Shown one piece after another: positions 7,948-15,219 of a DNA stretch of 29,335 nt; positions within the stretch are counted from its first letter, which is position 1, and every line of letters starts with the position of its first letter. Origin of the DNA: Lachnospiraceae bacterium UBA1201 (GTDB taxonomy: Bacteria > Bacillota > Clostridia > Lachnospirales > Lachnospiraceae). The notes beneath the pieces were generated by a model, which saw nothing but the letters and a program-made list of their open reading frames with translations, was not told the origin of the DNA and made no database searches. The stretch lies in the NCBI GenBank assembly GCA_002309675.1, contig DBXX01000072.1:46839-76173 (forward strand), given 5' to 3'. The position numbers and the translations under genes are program-made.

Positions 7948-9208
7948 GCTCCGCTCTCCTTGCGGCCGGGATGGCACCCGTGATGGTCAGTTTATCGCCG
8001 CCGGTGATCTCCAGCGTCGATTTCTTTTCATTGCAGGCGATCTTCTGATCCCCGGTAAATCGTTTTCGGTAGCGCCCGTAGGCTACTTCGGTCTCCAGTG
8101 GGGATCCTCCGCGCATACGCCCTTCGATCTTCGCGGTGAAGCCCTTATATCCGTTCTCCAGATCGATCGCGATGTCGCCGCGTCCGCTTTGGATCACAGC
8201 CTTCGTGTCGCCCTCGATCGCCAGATCGATATCTCCTCCGGTCGACGTGATCTTCATACGATCCGCCGTCACTTTACGTGCCGAAAAATCTCCCCTGTCT
8301 GTTTCTGCGGCCAATACCTTGACGACCGCTTCGGTCAGTCTTACATCCCCGCTCTTCTTTACGATACTCAGTTTTTTACCCTTTATCCGCTCCAGATTCG
8401 CGTCCCCGCTTCGAAGCGCGGACACCGCCAGGTCGTCGCAGGTGATATCCGACAGGTCGCAGTCGCCCGAAAGGGTCCGCGCTGCGATATAGTGCGAAAA
8501 TACATTGCTCACACGAATGTCAGCCTTCGTCGTCACCAGCGTAATATCCTGTACGCGGGCTACGCTTCCGGCTTCGCTAACAAGTCCGCCTACCTCGATA
8601 TCCCCGTGGATCGTTCGCACGTCGAGGTACGAAAGCGTTTTCGCCTTCCCGGCGCCCGGGCCCAGGTAGATCTCGATGTCTCCAGACTCCGAGCGTATCT
8701 CCAGGCTTCGAAAGCCGATCGGAAGTCCGACGAAGATCGGTGCATTCTCGGCAATGTGTTTCTTAAGGTTTTCGCGCTGCCGGCTGTAAAACAACGCGCC
8801 TGTATTTCCCGCCATCTTACGGATGTCGAGGTCGGCGATCTCAGTGAGGAAATCCCCGAAGAAACGGCGGCGTCCCTCGGATGTCTTCAGATCGGCAGCC
8901 ATCCGGCGCATGTGCTCCTTCTCCTGCTTCAGCGTTTTCGGGTTCACCGCTTCGTTAAACGCCTTTGATAGTGTTTCGGAAAATGCAGGATCCTCGGGGT
9001 TTGAATGCAGGTACAGGCCGCCCTTCGTCTCCCGCTTCGCGATCGGGACAGCACGATAGATGCGTGCCTTAGAAAAGCGCGCATCACAAAGAACATATAC
9101 ACCGGAATCCGATGTGGAAATACTCAGTCCCGGCTTATCACAGACGACGGCTTCATCGCCGTTAAGTTCCCGAAAGATCTCCTCGGTAAAGCGGTCATTT
9201 TCCTGCAT
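7934..9208 (-). CDS. DUF4097-like beta-repeat protein
   Basis: A 424-aa protein of unknown function. Residues about 160-410 are a chain of short beta-strand repeats of the type 'L.i.s.sGDI.l', for example RSLEIRSESGDIEIYL, ARTLSGDCDLSDI, IVKKSGDVRLTEA and ITSTGGDIDLAIE. This is the signature of the DUF4097 putative-adhesin beta-solenoid. The N-terminal 150 residues are not recognised and are rich in charged residues. No signal peptide or membrane helix is visible, so secretion is not supported by the sequence; in this family many members are cytosolic or membrane tethered. The start is the ATG at 9208, with AGAGG 5 nt upstream; the ATG at 9226 lacks a ribosome binding site. It overlaps holA by 14 bases, but a functional link is not evident. 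Confidence 0.8.
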   Translation of the reverse strand: MQENDRFTEEIFRELNGDEAVVCDKPGLSISTSDSGVYVLCDARFSKARIYRAVPIAKRETKGGLYLHSNPEDPAFSETLSKAFNEAVNPKTLKQEKEHMRRMAADLKTSEGRRRFFGDFLTEIADLDIRKMAGNTGALFYSRQRENLKKHIAENAPIFVGLPIGFRSLEIRSESGDIEIYLGPGAGKAKTLSYLDVRTIHGDIEVGGLVSEAGSVARVQDITLVTTKADIRVSNVFSHYIAARTLSGDCDLSDITCDDLAVSALRSGDANLERIKGKKLSIVKKSGDVRLTEAVVKVLAAETDRGDFSARKVTADRMKITSTGGDIDLAIEGDTKAVIQSGRGDIAIDLENGYKGFTAKIEGRMRGGSPLETEVAYGRYRKRFTGDQKIACNEKKSTLEITGGDKLTITGAIPAARRAEHEGT

Positions 9209-9237
9209 GGTACCTCTTTCTTTCATCGATACGGACG

Positions 9238-9267
9238 ATAAAAAAGGGGCTTATTATCAGCCCCTTT
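9238..9267 (-). terminator. Rho-independent terminator of the 127-aa gene
   Basis: On the minus strand AAAGGGGCT / AGCCCCTTT forms a 9-bp stem with a 7-nt loop, followed by TTTTTTATC. It begins 9 bases after the stop codon at 9276 and separates this gene from the DUF4097-like gene. Confidence 0.88.
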
Positions 9268-9275
9268 CTTACTAC

Positions 9276-9659
9276 TTATCCACGATAGTTTTTAGACTTC
9301 GGATTTGTCAGATCCAAAAGTTCGATCAAACGGTTTCCGTCCGCCATAGTGAACTTAAACTTACGGTTAAACATCTTATCGCCGTATTCGTTCAACTCGC
9401 GGTATACGATATCGAGCTCTTTTCTGCTCTCTTTCTTTCTCTCAAGTTCTGCCATGAGTTTCTCGTATTTTTTTATCTTGCCTCTCTGCTGATAATTCAG
9501 AGCCTGAACTTCCAACAGGTTCAATTCATTGATACGTTCATGGTACTGCTCGGTCCGGTTTTGAATGAGCTTAATAATGTCTACCGCGTTCTCGGAGATG
9601 ATACGTCTCGCAGACTCATCGCCTTTCAGAGGATAAAATTTCTTATACAAGTCAATCAT
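9276..9659 (-). CDS. Small helical protein of unknown function
   Basis: A 127-aa charged protein that I do not recognise. It is nearly all helix, with a predicted coiled-coil middle (about residues 30-90, KIKKYEKLMAELERKKESRK) and a short C-terminal segment FKFTMADGNRLIELLDL. There is no signal peptide, membrane segment or cysteine. The start is the ATG at 9659, preceded by AAGGAG with 8-nt spacing; the in-frame GTG three codons earlier overlaps that site. It has its own consensus promoter, of the same sequence type as the rpsT and tRNA promoters, and its own terminator, so it is a single-gene unit and probably well expressed. It sits where rplJ-rplL often follow rplA in bacteria, but shows no similarity to L10 or L7/L12. 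Confidence 0.8.
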   Translation of the reverse strand: MIDLYKKFYPLKGDESARRIISENAVDIIKLIQNRTEQYHERINELNLLEVQALNYQQRGKIKKYEKLMAELERKKESRKELDIVYRELNEYGDKMFNRKFKFTMADGNRLIELLDLTNPKSKNYRG

Positions 9660-9723
9660 GGCTCTCACTCCTTCCGGAATAATTCGTTAGATAATTTGCA
9701 AAGATTTGTTTCTTTGTACAAAC

Positions 9724-9752
9724 AGTATAGCATAGTGATTCAAAAGAATCAA
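9724..9752 (-). promoter_or_regulatory. Sigma-A promoter of the 127-aa gene
   Basis: Minus-strand TTGATT (9752-9747) and TATACT (9729-9724) are 17 bp apart. The -35 is preceded by AAAAGTGC, as at the rpsT and tRNA promoters. Confidence 0.85.
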
Positions 9753-9851
9753 GCACTTTTCCCGTCCATTTTGCACGTTTTATTGCACACAATGCACGTT
9801 TCTTACGTGTCGAAAGCTCCTTTCAGGCCCGGTGCGAACGGAAGAATCCCC

Positions 9852-9888
9852 GAAAAATAAACCGGCCGCAAGGTTTCCCTTGCGGCCG
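9852..9888 (-). terminator. Rho-independent terminator closing the rpmG-rplA operon
   Basis: A perfect 11-bp GC-rich stem, CGGCCGCAAGG / CCTTGCGGCCG with a GAAA loop, is followed on the minus strand by GTTTATTTTTC. It begins 25 bases after the rplA stop codon, so rplJ-rplL are not part of this operon. Confidence 0.92.
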
Positions 9889-9912
9889 TCTATAAACTTC
9901 GGTCGTTTCCGA

Positions 9913-10608
9913 TCAGTTCATAAGTTTAACAGGGTTGAGCTTAACGCCCGGTCCCATAGTAGAAGCGATCGTAACACTCTTAAGGTACTGACCCTTAACA
10001 GCCGAAGGCTTAGCCTTGATGATCGCATCCATAACTGCCTGGAAGTTATCTGCTAACTGCTCCTCAGTGAAAGATACCTTACCAACCGGAACATGTACGA
10101 TGTTGGACTTGTCCAGACGGTACTCGATCTTACCTGCTTTGATTTCATTGACCGCCTTGGTGATATCCATGGTTACGGTACCGGCCTTCGGGTTCGGCAT
10201 GAGACCCTTCGGTCCGAGTACACGGCCCAAACGACCTACAACACCCATCATGTTCGGTGTAGCAACTACTACGTCGAAATCAAGCCATCCTTCGTTCTGA
10301 ATCTTCGGAATAAGTTCCTCAGCTCCTACGTAATCTGCGCCTGCTGCAGTAGCCTCGTCAGCCTTGTCGCCCTTAGCGAATACAAGGATACGAACCGTCT
10401 TACCGGTTCCGTGAGGGAGTACAACAGCGCCACGGATCTGCTGATCTGCGTGACGTCCGTCACAACCTGTACGAACATGGATCTCTACCGTCTCGTCAAA
10501 CTTAGCGGTAGATGCCTTCTTAACCAATGCGATCGCGTCGGCTACATCATACTGTGCAGTACGGTCTACCAGTTTTGCAGCCTCAATGTATTTCTTTCCT
10601 CTTTTCAT
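9913..10608 (-). CDS. rplA: Large ribosomal subunit protein L1 (uL1)
   Basis: A 231-aa protein of the 50S L1 stalk. It shows the family landmarks: MKRGKKYIEA start, VRTGCDGRHADQQIRG, GRVLGPKGLMPNPKAGTV and the C-terminal TIASTMGPGVKLN. L1 binds 23S rRNA and in many bacteria represses its own operon by binding a mimic in the mRNA. The ATG at 10608 has TAGGAGGT at good spacing. It is the last gene of the operon, 61 bases after rplK. A 28-nt element nearly identical to one before rplK stands directly in front of its ribosome binding site. Confidence 0.98.
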   Translation of the reverse strand: MKRGKKYIEAAKLVDRTAQYDVADAIALVKKASTAKFDETVEIHVRTGCDGRHADQQIRGAVVLPHGTGKTVRILVFAKGDKADEATAAGADYVGAEELIPKIQNEGWLDFDVVVATPNMMGVVGRLGRVLGPKGLMPNPKAGTVTMDITKAVNEIKAGKIEYRLDKSNIVHVPVGKVSFTEEQLADNFQAVMDAIIKAKPSAVKGQYLKSVTIASTMGPGVKLNPVKLMN

Positions 10609-10623
10609 GATGAAAACCTCCTA

Positions 10624-10651
10624 GTGGTATTTGCGGGAATATCCCTCCCAC
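10624..10651 (-). promoter_or_regulatory. 28-nt leader element in front of rplA
   Basis: On the minus strand this element runs from GTGGGAGGGATATTCCC to ACCAC and ends one base before the AGGAGG of rplA. It differs at only 3 of 28 positions from the element before rplK. The ends GTGG / CCAC can pair, and GGGA-TATT-CCC can form an inner stem. Its position next to the ribosome binding site fits translational control, probably by L1 (inference). Confidence 0.75.
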
Positions 10652-10669
10652 GTGTCATTATTCTGTATG

Positions 10670-11095
10670 TTATTCCTCTACTGTGATGCCCATGCTGCGC
10701 GCGGTACCTGCGATCATGCTCATCGCTGCTTCAACACTTGCTGCATTCAGATCCGGCATCTTAAGCTCAGCGATCTTCTGAAGCTCTGCCTTGGAGATCT
10801 TAGCAACCTTGATCTTGTTGGACTTAGCGGAACCGGACTCGATCTTACAAGCCTTCTTAAGAAGAACGGCTGCAGGCGGAGTCTTTGTGATGAAGCTGAA
10901 GCTTCTGTCCGCATAAACGGTAATAACTACAGGAATGATCATGCCTGCCTGATCGGCGGTTCTGGCGTTAAATTCCTTTGTGAACTGCACGATGTTGACA
11001 CCATGCTGACCCAGAGCAGGACCTACGGGCGGAGCCGGGGTAGCCTTTGCTGCGGGGATCTGTAACTTAATGTAACCTGTAACTTTCTTTGCCAT
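10670..11095 (-). CDS. rplK: Large ribosomal subunit protein L11 (uL11)
   Basis: A 141-aa protein of the GTPase-associated centre of the 50S subunit. Landmarks are the N-terminal PPVGPALGQHGVNI loop, the SFITKTPPAAVLL segment, and the C-terminal rRNA-binding domain ending AARSMGITVEE. The ATG at 11095 has AGGAGGT upstream. It lies between nusG and rplA and carries a 28-nt leader element in its 75-base upstream spacer. Confidence 0.98.
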   Translation of the reverse strand: MAKKVTGYIKLQIPAAKATPAPPVGPALGQHGVNIVQFTKEFNARTADQAGMIIPVVITVYADRSFSFITKTPPAAVLLKKACKIESGSAKSNKIKVAKISKAELQKIAELKMPDLNAASVEAAMSMIAGTARSMGITVEE

Positions 11096-11117
11096 AGTGG
11101 CACCTCCTGAATAAAAT

Positions 11118-11145
11118 GTGGTGATTGCGGGAATGTCCCTCCCAC
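11118..11145 (-). promoter_or_regulatory. 28-nt leader element in front of rplK
   Basis: The minus strand begins GTGGGAGGGACATTCCC and ends ACCAC, matching the element before rplA at 25 of 28 positions. It stands 10 nt before the AGGAGG of rplK. Outer GTGG / CCAC and inner GGGA / TCCC pairing are possible. It is probably an operator in the mRNA for a ribosomal protein, with L1 the first candidate. Confidence 0.75.
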
Positions 11146-11169
11146 GGGGCGGTCAAAAAGAATGCCCCA

Positions 11170-11697
11170 TTAAAGTTTCTTTACATCTGTAAAGCTAAGC
11201 TCGACAGCGGTTTCGCGGCCGAACATTTCAACATTGATCGTAATACGCTGTTTTCCGGTATTGATGCTCTTGATATCGCTTACGGTATCAGCCCAAGGTC
11301 CGGCGATAACGCGTACCATGTCGCCGACTTCGAACGGCACAGTCGTATCCGGCGGATACATACCGAGTTTTGCTACTTCCTCTTCCGAAAGGGGAACGGG
11401 CTTCGAGCCCGGGCCGACAAATCCGGTAACGCCTCGAGTGTTGCGAACCACGTACCAGGTATCGTCGTTCATGCACATATGAAGCAATACATAGCCGGGG
11501 AAGATCTTCCTCTGGACCTGACGCTTCTCTCCGTTCTTCAATTCGAACTCAGTCATCATCGGAACCTGAACATCCAGGATCTGATCCTGCAGGTTACGGT
11601 TCTCGATCGTCTTCTCGATGTCGACTTTGACTTTATTCTCATATCCGGAGTACGTATGAACCACATACCAATGCGGTTTTCCGTCATAATTTGCCAT
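11170..11697 (-). CDS. nusG: Transcription termination/antitermination factor NusG
   Basis: A 175-aa RNA polymerase-associated factor. The NGN domain starts at HWYVVHTYSGYENKVK and includes KIFPGYVLLHM and TRGVTGFVGPGSKP. The C-terminal KOW domain has VGDMVRVIAGPWADTVSDI. The length matches bacterial NusG. The ATG at 11697 is preceded by GTGAGGGACGG. It follows secE by 18 bases, the order conserved across bacteria. Confidence 0.98.
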   Translation of the reverse strand: MANYDGKPHWYVVHTYSGYENKVKVDIEKTIENRNLQDQILDVQVPMMTEFELKNGEKRQVQRKIFPGYVLLHMCMNDDTWYVVRNTRGVTGFVGPGSKPVPLSEEEVAKLGMYPPDTTVPFEVGDMVRVIAGPWADTVSDIKSINTGKQRITINVEMFGRETAVELSFTDVKKL

Positions 11698-11715
11698 ACT
11701 TACCGTCCCTCACTA

Positions 11716-11889
11716 TCAAGAAAATACATAAATAATGAACTTGAACGCAGCGTCGGCAACAAAAATGATAGCGCCAACGACCGCCGATACGGAAATAACG
11801 GCTACGGTCTCCTTCGCTACGTCTTCTTTTTTCGGCCAAAGGATCTTGGAAAACTCTGTTTTTACGCCTTTGAAGAAGCCTTTCTTCAT
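11716..11889 (-). CDS. secE: Preprotein translocase subunit SecE
   Basis: A 57-aa single-span membrane protein of the SecYEG channel. It has the typical basic amphipathic start ending in FSKILWPKKEDVAKET, then one transmembrane helix VISVSAVVGAIIFVADAAF. This is the short Gram-positive form. The start is the ATG at 11889, with TGGAG 6 nt upstream; a TTG eight codons earlier is in frame but unsupported. It lies between rpmG and nusG. Confidence 0.96.
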   Translation of the reverse strand: MKKGFFKGVKTEFSKILWPKKEDVAKETVAVISVSAVVGAIIFVADAAFKFIIYVFS

Positions 11890-11939
11890 AACTACTCCAA
11901 TCTTCTGTTTCAAACAGACGGGTTCGTGGTCAATGATGA

Positions 11940-12089
11940 CTACTTTGTTTCCTTGTGCATCGTGTGCTTCTTACAGAATTTGCAATACTTCTTGGTTTCC
12001 ATACGTTCCGGATGAGTCTTCTTATCCTTCATCAGGTTGTAGTTACGCTGTTTGCACTCTGTACACTCCAGTGTGATCTTAACGCGCAT
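11940..12089 (-). CDS. rpmG: Large ribosomal subunit protein L33 (bL33), zinc-binding type
   Basis: A 49-aa protein with two cysteine pairs, CTEC and CKFC, the zinc-binding (C+) form. It begins MRVKITLECTECKQRNY and ends KHTMHKETK. The start is the ATG at 12089 with GGAGGTGGAG upstream; the frame extends 12 codons further but without support. First gene of the operon with secE and nusG. Zinc-type L33 is usually favoured under zinc-replete growth. Confidence 0.97.
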   Translation of the reverse strand: MRVKITLECTECKQRNYNLMKDKKTHPERMETKKYCKFCKKHTMHKETK

Positions 12090-12292
12090 GATCTCCACCT
12101 CCATTAATTGATTTAGGTGGTCCAAGTGTCAAAGGACAGGGCTCTTATCCGGGGAAAAAAGCACTTTCCATCGACACCCGAACCGTTAGCAGCATATCAG
12201 CTCTTTTTCTAGTGTTTATCTACGTTTGATGTACCGATCGCCCGTAAATTTATGCATAAAAAAAAGACCTGATCTCTTCCATATGCCCTAAT

Positions 12293-12321
12293 ACTATATC
12301 ACGCCTCTAAACGAAAGTCAA
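12293..12321 (-). promoter_or_regulatory. Sigma-A promoter of the rpmG-secE-nusG-rplK-rplA operon
   Basis: Minus-strand TTGACT (12321-12316) and TATAGT (12298-12293) are separated by 17 bp. The -35 is preceded by TCTGC in place of the AAGTGC seen elsewhere. The transcript would carry a leader of about 195 nt (12286-12090) before rpmG. The leader contains a run of eight U near 12260 and a GGAAA...TTTCC pairing near 12150; I recognise no known riboswitch or tRNA in it. Confidence 0.85.
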
Positions 12322-12354
12322 GCAGATTTTATATTTTTTTCACAGCCGGAAGTA

Positions 12355-12570
12355 CTACATGGTATTCCGGCTGAAATTCACGATAAACCCGAGGATCATG
12401 GCCACGACCAGAATGAGTATTCCGATCGCGCACATCCTCGCATATTTCTTTCTCTTCTCTTCGTTCTTCCGGTCTGCTACCATGGCACCGACCCACCGAA
12501 TCACCGAGTACAGGATCAGCAGGAATATACTCCCGATAAAAACGATAGTCGCTATGTTCCAAAAGTCCAT
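12355..12570 (-). CDS. Small two-helix membrane protein
   Basis: A 71-aa protein of unknown function. It has two transmembrane helices, roughly residues 5-30 (IATIVFIGSIFLLILYSVI) and 46-66 (MCAIGILILVVAMILGFIV), joined by a very basic loop (DRKNEEKRKKYAR). The ATG at 12570 has TGAGGGAA upstream. By the positive-inside rule the loop would be cytoplasmic with both ends outside. It follows the GGDEF gene on the same strand, with a strong hairpin between them, so joint transcription is uncertain. Confidence 0.7.
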   Translation of the reverse strand: MDFWNIATIVFIGSIFLLILYSVIRWVGAMVADRKNEEKRKKYARMCAIGILILVVAMILGFIVNFSRNTM

Positions 12571-12591
12571 AACATTCCCTCAGACGGAAGT

Positions 12592-12630
12592 GATTTTCGC
12601 GGGTGACCGTTATCGTCCACCCGCGAAATC
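12592..12630. other. Stable hairpin between the GGDEF gene and the small membrane-protein gene
   Basis: TTTCGCGGGTG (12595-12605) and CACCCGCGAAA (12618-12628) form an 11-bp stem, extended by GAT / ATC with one bulge. Neither strand has a U-tract directly after it, so it is not a standard terminator. It could be an mRNA 3'-end stabiliser or processing site. Confidence 0.6.
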
Positions 12631-12658
12631 TTACTTTGAGTTCTAATCTATTTCTGTT

Positions 12659-14578
12659 TCAGTCTTCGCCCTTCATCTGCCGCTTGTTTTCATACATGCG
12701 GACGTCGGCGCGCCGAAAGATGGCACTGTAGTCATCGCCCATGTGCTCGAAGCAGTCTGCCATGCCCGAAGCGACGGACAGCCGGTCAATGGGTGAAATA
12801 TCGGGGTTCGCATTCAACTCTGCCATACGATCACGCATGCCGCTCAAAAGTTCATAGCGTTGCGTATAGTCATCGTGGACTGCAATGGCAATGAATTCAT
12901 CGCCGCCGATGCGGAACACCGGGCTGTGCTTAAAGGTATTACAGATGAGTTTACAACATTTGCGGATGTACTCATCTCCCGCTTCATGGCCCAAAGCGTC
13001 ATTTACCTGCTTCAGGTAGTTGATATCGAAGCAGACTACCGCAAACGGATCGAAATCACCGGAAAGCATCGTGGACTCCAGCTGCTTCACATAACGGTCG
13101 TAGGCCGTGCGGTTCTTAACAAACGTCAGGGAGTCTTTTTCCATCAGCATGGAAAGCTTTGCATTCAGCGCGGTGAGCTGCATATTACGCCGATACGATA
13201 CCAGTGCGCGGTTGAAACGGTTCTGGCACTGCTGGAAGTATTTTTCCGGGATCCAGTTGATCCGATCGGCTATGGCTATGTAGCCGCAGACGAAGCTCTC
13301 ATAGAAGATCGGGATAAAGAAGTATACCCGGTTCTTTCCGGTGGACGGATCATCCGGGAACAGCTGCGAGGTAGGGATGACGCCCGCCTCGATCGGCTTG
13401 CTGTCCCGTTTCGCAACGATGGTGTCCATCACATCCGAAAAACGGTACTTCGGGTGCTCCACCAGCTCCGTCAGGGAGAAATCCACGATGTGCGGATCCA
13501 GCATAATATAGAAGGTATCGCCCTCCTGCCCATCCGAAAAATGGTACAGACGACGCAGTTTCGCCTTCATGTCTTCGTAATCCGCCGCCTGGATAATGTC
13601 ATTTTCCATCGCGTGGAAACGGCCGTCGGTCACGTCGAAGATCATGGACTTTCGGGGGTTGTTGCGTCCCAACATCCGGCGCCGTTCGTCATCGTTGCGG
13701 CAGTTCATGCAACCGCAGCTCTCACCGGGACGGAAACGGCAGTTCACCAACAGTTCCTTAGGTGCTTCCCTGCCCTCAAAGATCGCAGTCAGCACCTCTA
13801 CGGTCTTCTCACCGACCTCGTTGTAGCACTGGTCCACGGTAGCGATGGAGGGATAAAAGCTCTGGCTCTCCTCTGTGTAATCAAACCCCGTGACGATGAC
13901 CTTTTCCGGAGCGATCTCATTGTCCGAAAGGACATAACTGATGGTCTCCGCCAGCTGGTCATTCGCGCAGACGAAAGCATCCGGGAGTTTATCCCCTCTG
14001 CGGATGCGGTTCGCAAATTCATACAAGATCTGTCCCACTTCCCAGTTCGAATAGTAAACATTCGAATCGGCGAACGTCAGTCCATGCGCATACATGGAGT
14101 CCTTCAGGGCAATGAGGCGGTTGTTGGAGTCTTCGTTTTCCCGGGAACCCGCGATGAACATGATGTCGCGGGCACCGTGTACCTCGATGATATGGTCACA
14201 GAGCTGGCGCATGCCGGTATAGTTATTGATGCCGATATAATAGAAGCCCGGATGTTGCATACCGATGATGATGACTGGGATTCCGGAGTTCTCCAGGCGT
14301 TCCAGGAGGTGGTTGATCACCTCCGTAAAATTCAGTCCGGGCACGAACATAATGGCAGCATCAAACGTCTTCAGATCCGGAAGATCGTAAATGGTACACA
14401 GACTTTTTAACTCCACATCCGTGGAGGAATAAATTCCGTAACTTACAAAAACATAATAGTCGATCGTTTCAGCCGGAGTATTCTCAGACAGTCCCGTAAG
14501 ATACCTCTGAACGTTCTCGGCATTCCATCCGTTGACAAATACAGCTACTTTTCTCTTTCTCGTTTCCCGGGTCTCCAT
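12659..14578 (-). CDS. Cytosolic diguanylate cyclase with LacI-type sugar-binding sensor
   Basis: A 639-aa protein predicted to make cyclic di-GMP from two GTP. Residues 10-280 resemble the periplasmic-binding-protein fold of LacI/GalR regulators (SGIPVIIIGMQHPG, then DAFVCANDQLA, then VIVTGFDY), but there is no helix-turn-helix before it and no signal peptide. A Cys cluster, ESCGCMNC (C288, C290, C293), follows. Residues about 310-460 look like a GAF-like linker. The GGDEF domain covers about 475-639 with an intact GGDEF at 558-562 and the FDINYLKQVND metal site. The inhibitory RxxD I-site five residues upstream is absent (SPVF context), so product inhibition is not expected. The ATG at 14578 has AAGGGGGA upstream. 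It probably senses an intracellular sugar or other small ligand. Confidence 0.9.
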   Translation of the reverse strand: METRETRKRKVAVFVNGWNAENVQRYLTGLSENTPAETIDYYVFVSYGIYSSTDVELKSLCTIYDLPDLKTFDAAIMFVPGLNFTEVINHLLERLENSGIPVIIIGMQHPGFYYIGINNYTGMRQLCDHIIEVHGARDIMFIAGSRENEDSNNRLIALKDSMYAHGLTFADSNVYYSNWEVGQILYEFANRIRRGDKLPDAFVCANDQLAETISYVLSDNEIAPEKVIVTGFDYTEESQSFYPSIATVDQCYNEVGEKTVEVLTAIFEGREAPKELLVNCRFRPGESCGCMNCRNDDERRRMLGRNNPRKSMIFDVTDGRFHAMENDIIQAADYEDMKAKLRRLYHFSDGQEGDTFYIMLDPHIVDFSLTELVEHPKYRFSDVMDTIVAKRDSKPIEAGVIPTSQLFPDDPSTGKNRVYFFIPIFYESFVCGYIAIADRINWIPEKYFQQCQNRFNRALVSYRRNMQLTALNAKLSMLMEKDSLTFVKNRTAYDRYVKQLESTMLSGDFDPFAVVCFDINYLKQVNDALGHEAGDEYIRKCCKLICNTFKHSPVFRIGGDEFIAIAVHDDYTQRYELLSGMRDRMAELNANPDISPIDRLSVASGMADCFEHMGDDYSAIFRRADVRMYENKRQMKGED

Positions 14579-14644
14579 AGGCTTCCCCCTTAGTGTCTCT
14601 GTGATCCTTAACTCAATTTTCGTTCTGTAAAGCTTCTGCTATGT

Positions 14645-14673
14645 ATTATACTACAAAATGACGGAAAATGCAC
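14645..14673 (-). promoter_or_regulatory. Candidate promoter of the GGDEF gene
   Basis: A perfect minus-strand TATAAT (14650-14645) lies 67 bases before the ATG. The matching -35 at 17-bp spacing is TGCATT (14673-14668), which is weak, so the promoter may need an activator. Confidence 0.55.
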
Positions 14674-14699
14674 GAATTTTCTCAAAAAAGCCTCGTCTT

Positions 14700-15116
14700 T
14701 TACGATCGCGGTTCGATCCACTCCAGGCCCAGATCTTTATCGTACGGAAAATCCACCAGCAGGCGTGTGCTGATCAATCCTTCCCCATCGGGTCCGCGGT
14801 CCACCGCGCTTCGCTCGGCGGCGTTTTCGATGATGCGGATCCGTCCCCGTTTCACGCACCGATAGCGGCGGAACTCGCCGCGGACGTGAAAGATGCCCAT
14901 GTAACGCAGAAAAGTCAGATACACCAGCAACATGACCGCGTAATAACAAATGTATCCCCAACCTGCGTCTGCGCGGACCGCCTGAACGATGCGTACACTC
15001 ATCCAGACCGCCATCCCGGCCGATACCAGGCAGAAAAGCCCCATAACGAGAGTCTGCCGTAGGTATTTCTTTTTCAGGTAGTTTGCCTCCTGCGGGCTCG
15101 CTTCTCTCCCGTCCAT
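14700..15116 (-). CDS. Two-helix membrane protein of unknown function
   Basis: A 138-aa protein. After a short basic N terminus (YLKKKYLRQ) come two transmembrane helices, about residues 22-43 and 53-74, then a basic soluble domain (GEFRRYRCVKRGRIRIIE) that ends in a short acidic/hydrophobic tail. I do not recognise the family. The start is the ATG at 15116, preceded by AAAGGAGG; a frame extension of nine codons lacks support. It is bounded upstream by the terminator of the kinase gene and downstream by the GGDEF promoter; its own promoter is not evident in the 40 bases available. Confidence 0.65.
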   Translation of the reverse strand: MDGREASPQEANYLKKKYLRQTLVMGLFCLVSAGMAVWMSVRIVQAVRADAGWGYICYYAVMLLVYLTFLRYMGIFHVRGEFRRYRCVKRGRIRIIENAAERSAVDRGPDGEGLISTRLLVDFPYDKDLGLEWIEPRS

Positions 15117-15150
15117 GGTGCCTCCTTTCTGTTCATTAACCACATCGTAG

Positions 15151-15203
15151 GAAAATGAAAGCCGCAGCGTCCGCCGACAAAAGCGGTGACCGGCTGCGGC
15201 TTT
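15151..15203 (-). terminator. Terminator of the hydrolase / FGGY kinase operon
   Basis: AAAGCCGCAGC / GCTGCGGCTTT forms an 11-bp outer stem with an inner CCGC / GCGG pairing, followed on the minus strand by TTTCATTTTCC. It starts 17 bases after the kinase stop codon. Confidence 0.82.
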
Positions 15204-15219
15204 ATATCGCGCGAACGGC

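Noticed and set aside
12090..12290. A riboswitch or a decayed tRNA in the rpmG leader
   Set aside because: I could not fit any tRNA cloverleaf or known riboswitch core; only short weak pairings are visible.
12592..12630. A rho-independent terminator after the GGDEF gene
   Set aside because: The stem is strong but no U-tract follows on either strand.
12860..14410. A 516-codon plus-strand frame opposite the GGDEF gene
   Set aside because: It is the antisense shadow of a clearly recognised gene and has no start signal or family motif.
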